From: JAKSUT01 sp045616505
GTDB taxonomy: Bacteria > Cyanobacteriota > Vampirovibrionia > Gastranaerophilales > Gastranaerophilaceae
Length of the DNA: 15,201 nt
Assembly (NCBI GenBank): GCA_045616505.1
Contig: JAZLGV010000008.1
Coordinates: 1-15,201 of the forward strand
Reading direction: 5' to 3'
Shown here: positions 13,939 to 15,201 of the stretch, one piece after another
Numbering within the stretch: position 1 is the stretch's first letter
Layout: each line of letters opens with the position of its first letter
Notes under the pieces: model-generated
Told to the model about the DNA's origin: nothing
The model's input: only the letters and a program-made list of their open reading frames with translations
The model's database searches: none
Position numbers and translations under genes: made by a program

Positions 13939-14217
13939 ATGAAAAAATATTTAATATTCTCAATTTTATTAATCTTCGTACTTTCAAACCAATTTGCATA
14001 CAGCGAAGAAAAAGAAAATAATGAACAAAACCAAAAACAAACAGAAAAAATGACTCCCGATTATAACAATCAAGATATATCTGAAAAAATATGGGAAGCA
14101 GAAGGCTCTCAATACATATATGACAATTACGGCTCACAAAACAGTTCTCAATACATTGGTGATCCAAGCACATATTATTCAAATTTTGGTGGCGATGCCT
14201 TTGATATAGGTTATTAA
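13939..14217 (+). CDS. Small secreted protein, 92 residues, unknown
   Basis: A signal peptide is clear: MKK, a hydrophobic core YLIFSILLIFVLS, then NQFAYS-EE with a likely signal peptidase I cut after AYS (residue 22). The mature part of about 70 residues begins very charged (EEKENNEQNQKQTEK). It ends in a Tyr/Gly/Ser/Asn-rich, low-complexity tail containing two SQYI copies (GSQYIYDNYGSQNSSQYIGD, then STYYSNFGGDAFDIGY). It has no cysteine and no lipobox. The ribosome site AAGGAG lies 8 nt before ATG 13939. It diverges from the permease and is followed after about 93 nt by a radical SAM gene. No family recognised. The Tyr-rich tail beside a radical SAM gene invites thoughts of modification, but that enzyme's family is not known to modify peptides. 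Confidence 0.75.
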   Translation: MKKYLIFSILLIFVLSNQFAYSEEKENNEQNQKQTEKMTPDYNNQDISEKIWEAEGSQYIYDNYGSQNSSQYIGDPSTYYSNFGGDAFDIGY

Positions 14218-14257
14218 ATATATACAAATATTAAAAAAAGTATAATTTAGACTTGAT

Positions 14258-14289
14258 TACAATGTTTTATGTGCGAAAATATCATTGTA
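14258..14289 (+). promoter_or_regulatory. Inverted repeat upstream of the TatD-linked-type radical SAM gene
   Basis: TACAATG (14258-14264) is repeated as CATTGTA (14283-14289) with 18 nt between, ending 21 nt before the start codon. A TATAAT at 14241-14246 could be a -10 for a transcript starting just before it, although no good -35 is visible. It may be a binding site or a small leader hairpin; it lacks the T-run of a terminator. Confidence 0.35.
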
Positions 14290-14310
14290 CACTAAACGAT
14301 TGGGCAGAAC

Positions 14311-14958
14311 ATGGAAGAACAAAATCTAGTTTATTTGTTAGATGGAAAAATTTATATTAACCTAACGAATAACTGTACCAATATGTGCCTTTTCTGCATC
14401 AGAAACCTTAAAGATGATGTATGTGGTCAAAATTTATGGTTAAAAAATGATTCGGTTTCTTCAAAAGAAGTTCTTGAACAATTAAAAGAATTCTGCCAAA
14501 AAGAAAACCCATCACAATTAGTATCAAAAGATTTAGTATTTTGCGGATACGGTGAACCAACTCTAAAACTAGATGTACTAAAAGAAGTTGCAAAATACGT
14601 TAAAGAAAACTATAAAAATACAAAAATTCGTGTGAACACAAACGGTCATGCGAATTTTGTTTATAAAAGAAATATTTTACCAGAATTAAAAGATTTAGTT
14701 GATGAATTTTCAGTAAGTTTAAATGCAGAAACAGAAGAATTATACAAAGCTATTGCTCAACCTAATATAAAAACAGATACTCCACTACAAGTTGTAAAAG
14801 ATTTTATAAAAGAGTCTGTAGAAGAAGGATATGACACAACAGCAAGCATAGTTATCGGTTACAAAGATTTTGATATAAACGCAGAAAAATGCAAAGAAAT
14901 AGCCACTTCTCTAGGTGCAAAATTCAGAATTCGAGAATGGCTTGAAAGAGGTTATTAA
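14311..14958 (+). CDS. Radical SAM protein, TatD-linked type
   Basis: A compact 215-residue radical SAM protein. The N-terminus IYINLTNNCTNMCLFCIRN carries the [4Fe-4S] motif C22-x3-C26-x2-C29, followed by GQNLWL (39-44). The SAM motif is VFCGYGEPTLKLD (76-88), then RVNTNGHANF and the segment SVSLNAETEELYKAIAQP. This set of blocks, especially CIRN, LWL and FCGYGEPTLKLDV, is what I recall for the family annotated as TatD nuclease-associated radical SAM proteins, whose reaction is unknown. No tatD gene is in the window, and this copy is unrelated in detail to the three paralogues at 9516-12372. The ribosome site is poor (GGGCAGAAC). Length is normal for the family. Confidence 0.85.
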   Translation: MEEQNLVYLLDGKIYINLTNNCTNMCLFCIRNLKDDVCGQNLWLKNDSVSSKEVLEQLKEFCQKENPSQLVSKDLVFCGYGEPTLKLDVLKEVAKYVKENYKNTKIRVNTNGHANFVYKRNILPELKDLVDEFSVSLNAETEELYKAIAQPNIKTDTPLQVVKDFIKESVEEGYDTTASIVIGYKDFDINAEKCKEIATSLGAKFRIREWLERGY

Positions 14959-15001
14959 AAAAATAGCAAATTTATTTTTTAGAGGTTTTAAAAAAGGTAG
15001 A

Positions 15002-15017
15002 TTGAACAAAAGTTCAA
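15002..15017 (+). other. Small hairpin TTGAAC-AAAA-GTTCAA
   Basis: A perfect 6-bp stem with a 4-nt loop in the 85-nt gap between the radical SAM gene and the acyl-CoA synthetase gene, followed by a further GAAC at 15020-15023. It is too weak and lacks the T-run needed for a terminator. It may be a small operator or chance. Confidence 0.3.
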
Positions 15018-15043
15018 AAGAACATAAAAGGAAAGGTGAAAAA

Positions 15044-15201
15044 ATGCTAAAAGAACAATTAGACAAAATCATGAAACCAAAATCAATTGCCGTAGTAGGT
15101 GCTTCTACAAAAGAACACACTATCGGTTCTGATATCATGAAAAGATTACAAGAATATGATTTCCAAGGAGAAATCTATCCAATCAACCCAAAAGGTGGAA
15201 T
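15044..15201 (+). CDS. NDP-forming acyl-CoA synthetase / acetate-CoA ligase, N-terminal CoA-binding domain (partial)
   Basis: Only the first 52 residues are in the window. They show the start of a CoA-binding Rossmann-type domain: IMKPKSIAVVGASTKEHTIG followed by a helix and FQGEIYPINPKGG. This is the standard beginning of ADP-forming acetyl-CoA synthetase (alpha or fused subunit) and related acyl-CoA ligases/protein acetyltransferases, which couple acyl-CoA hydrolysis to ATP formation in fermenting organisms. ATG 15044 is preceded by AAGGAAAGGTG. The gene runs off the end, so the active-site His and the ATP-grasp part cannot be checked, and the exact enzyme cannot be told. Confidence 0.8.
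   Translation, partial: MLKEQLDKIMKPKSIAVVGASTKEHTIGSDIMKRLQEYDFQGEIYPINPKGG

Noticed and set aside
13826..14227. Open frame of 133 codons on the minus strand over the secreted-protein gene
   Set aside because: It overlaps the permease promoter and the better supported plus-strand gene with a signal peptide and AAGGAG site; its product is an implausible Phe/Tyr-rich translation of A/T-rich DNA.
14311..14958. Peptide-modifying maturase acting on the upstream secreted Tyr-rich protein
   Set aside because: The protein matches the TatD-linked radical SAM pattern, lacks a C-terminal auxiliary cluster domain or peptide-binding domain, and is separated by its own upstream region; nothing in the sequence supports the pairing.

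Overview
The window is a strongly A+T-rich bacterial chromosome segment. It carries housekeeping chaperone genes, a sigma factor, pilin-like proteins and several radical SAM proteins. No phage, plasmid, CRISPR or tRNA/rRNA gene was seen. The prepilin N-termini of the 'KAFTLAEVLI' type, the base composition and the gene mix resemble gut-associated non-photosynthetic cyanobacteria (Gastranaerophilales/Melainabacteria). That assignment is an inference from remembered sequence style, not a search result.

Layout. Positions 1-1408 (minus) hold most of a PLP-dependent amino-acid decarboxylase resembling bacterial tyrosine decarboxylase, cut by the window edge. Positions 1409-1712 hold two strong hairpin terminators and a 28-bp direct repeat of the groEL 3' end. 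Positions 1713-3627 (minus) are groES-groEL, but groEL carries a net 49-nt deletion and frameshift near its N-terminus that removes part of the ATP site. Diverging from it are grpE and dnaJ (3880-5664, plus) with no dnaK between them. Next come an unknown 113-residue protein with a palindromic operator-like site, and a divergent short sigma-70 factor (6539-7441). The sigma gene is preceded by a long leader that can fold into a four-helix imperfect hairpin.

Positions 7603-12372 (plus) form the most unusual block. It encodes a two-helix membrane protein, two tandem four-cysteine prepilin-like paralogues, and three tandem radical SAM-family paralogues. The first two radical SAM proteins keep the CxxxCxxC cluster motif. 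The third has lost it precisely, yet retains the C-terminal cysteine framework shared by all three. Good sigma-70 promoters precede the first two. Whether these enzymes act on the neighbouring pilin-like proteins is speculation based on position.

Positions 12374-13816 (minus) encode an APC-type amino-acid transporter whose promoter abuts a (GAAAA)4 repeat. Then, on the plus strand, follow a small secreted protein, a TatD-linked-type radical SAM protein, and the start of an NDP-forming acyl-CoA synthetase cut by the window end.

How the genes work together: GroES/GroEL and GrpE/DnaJ form a divergently transcribed protein-folding locus. The decarboxylase and the transporter could both handle amino acids, but they lie about 11 kb apart and are not an obvious operon. 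The pilin and radical SAM block is the best candidate for an undescribed system.
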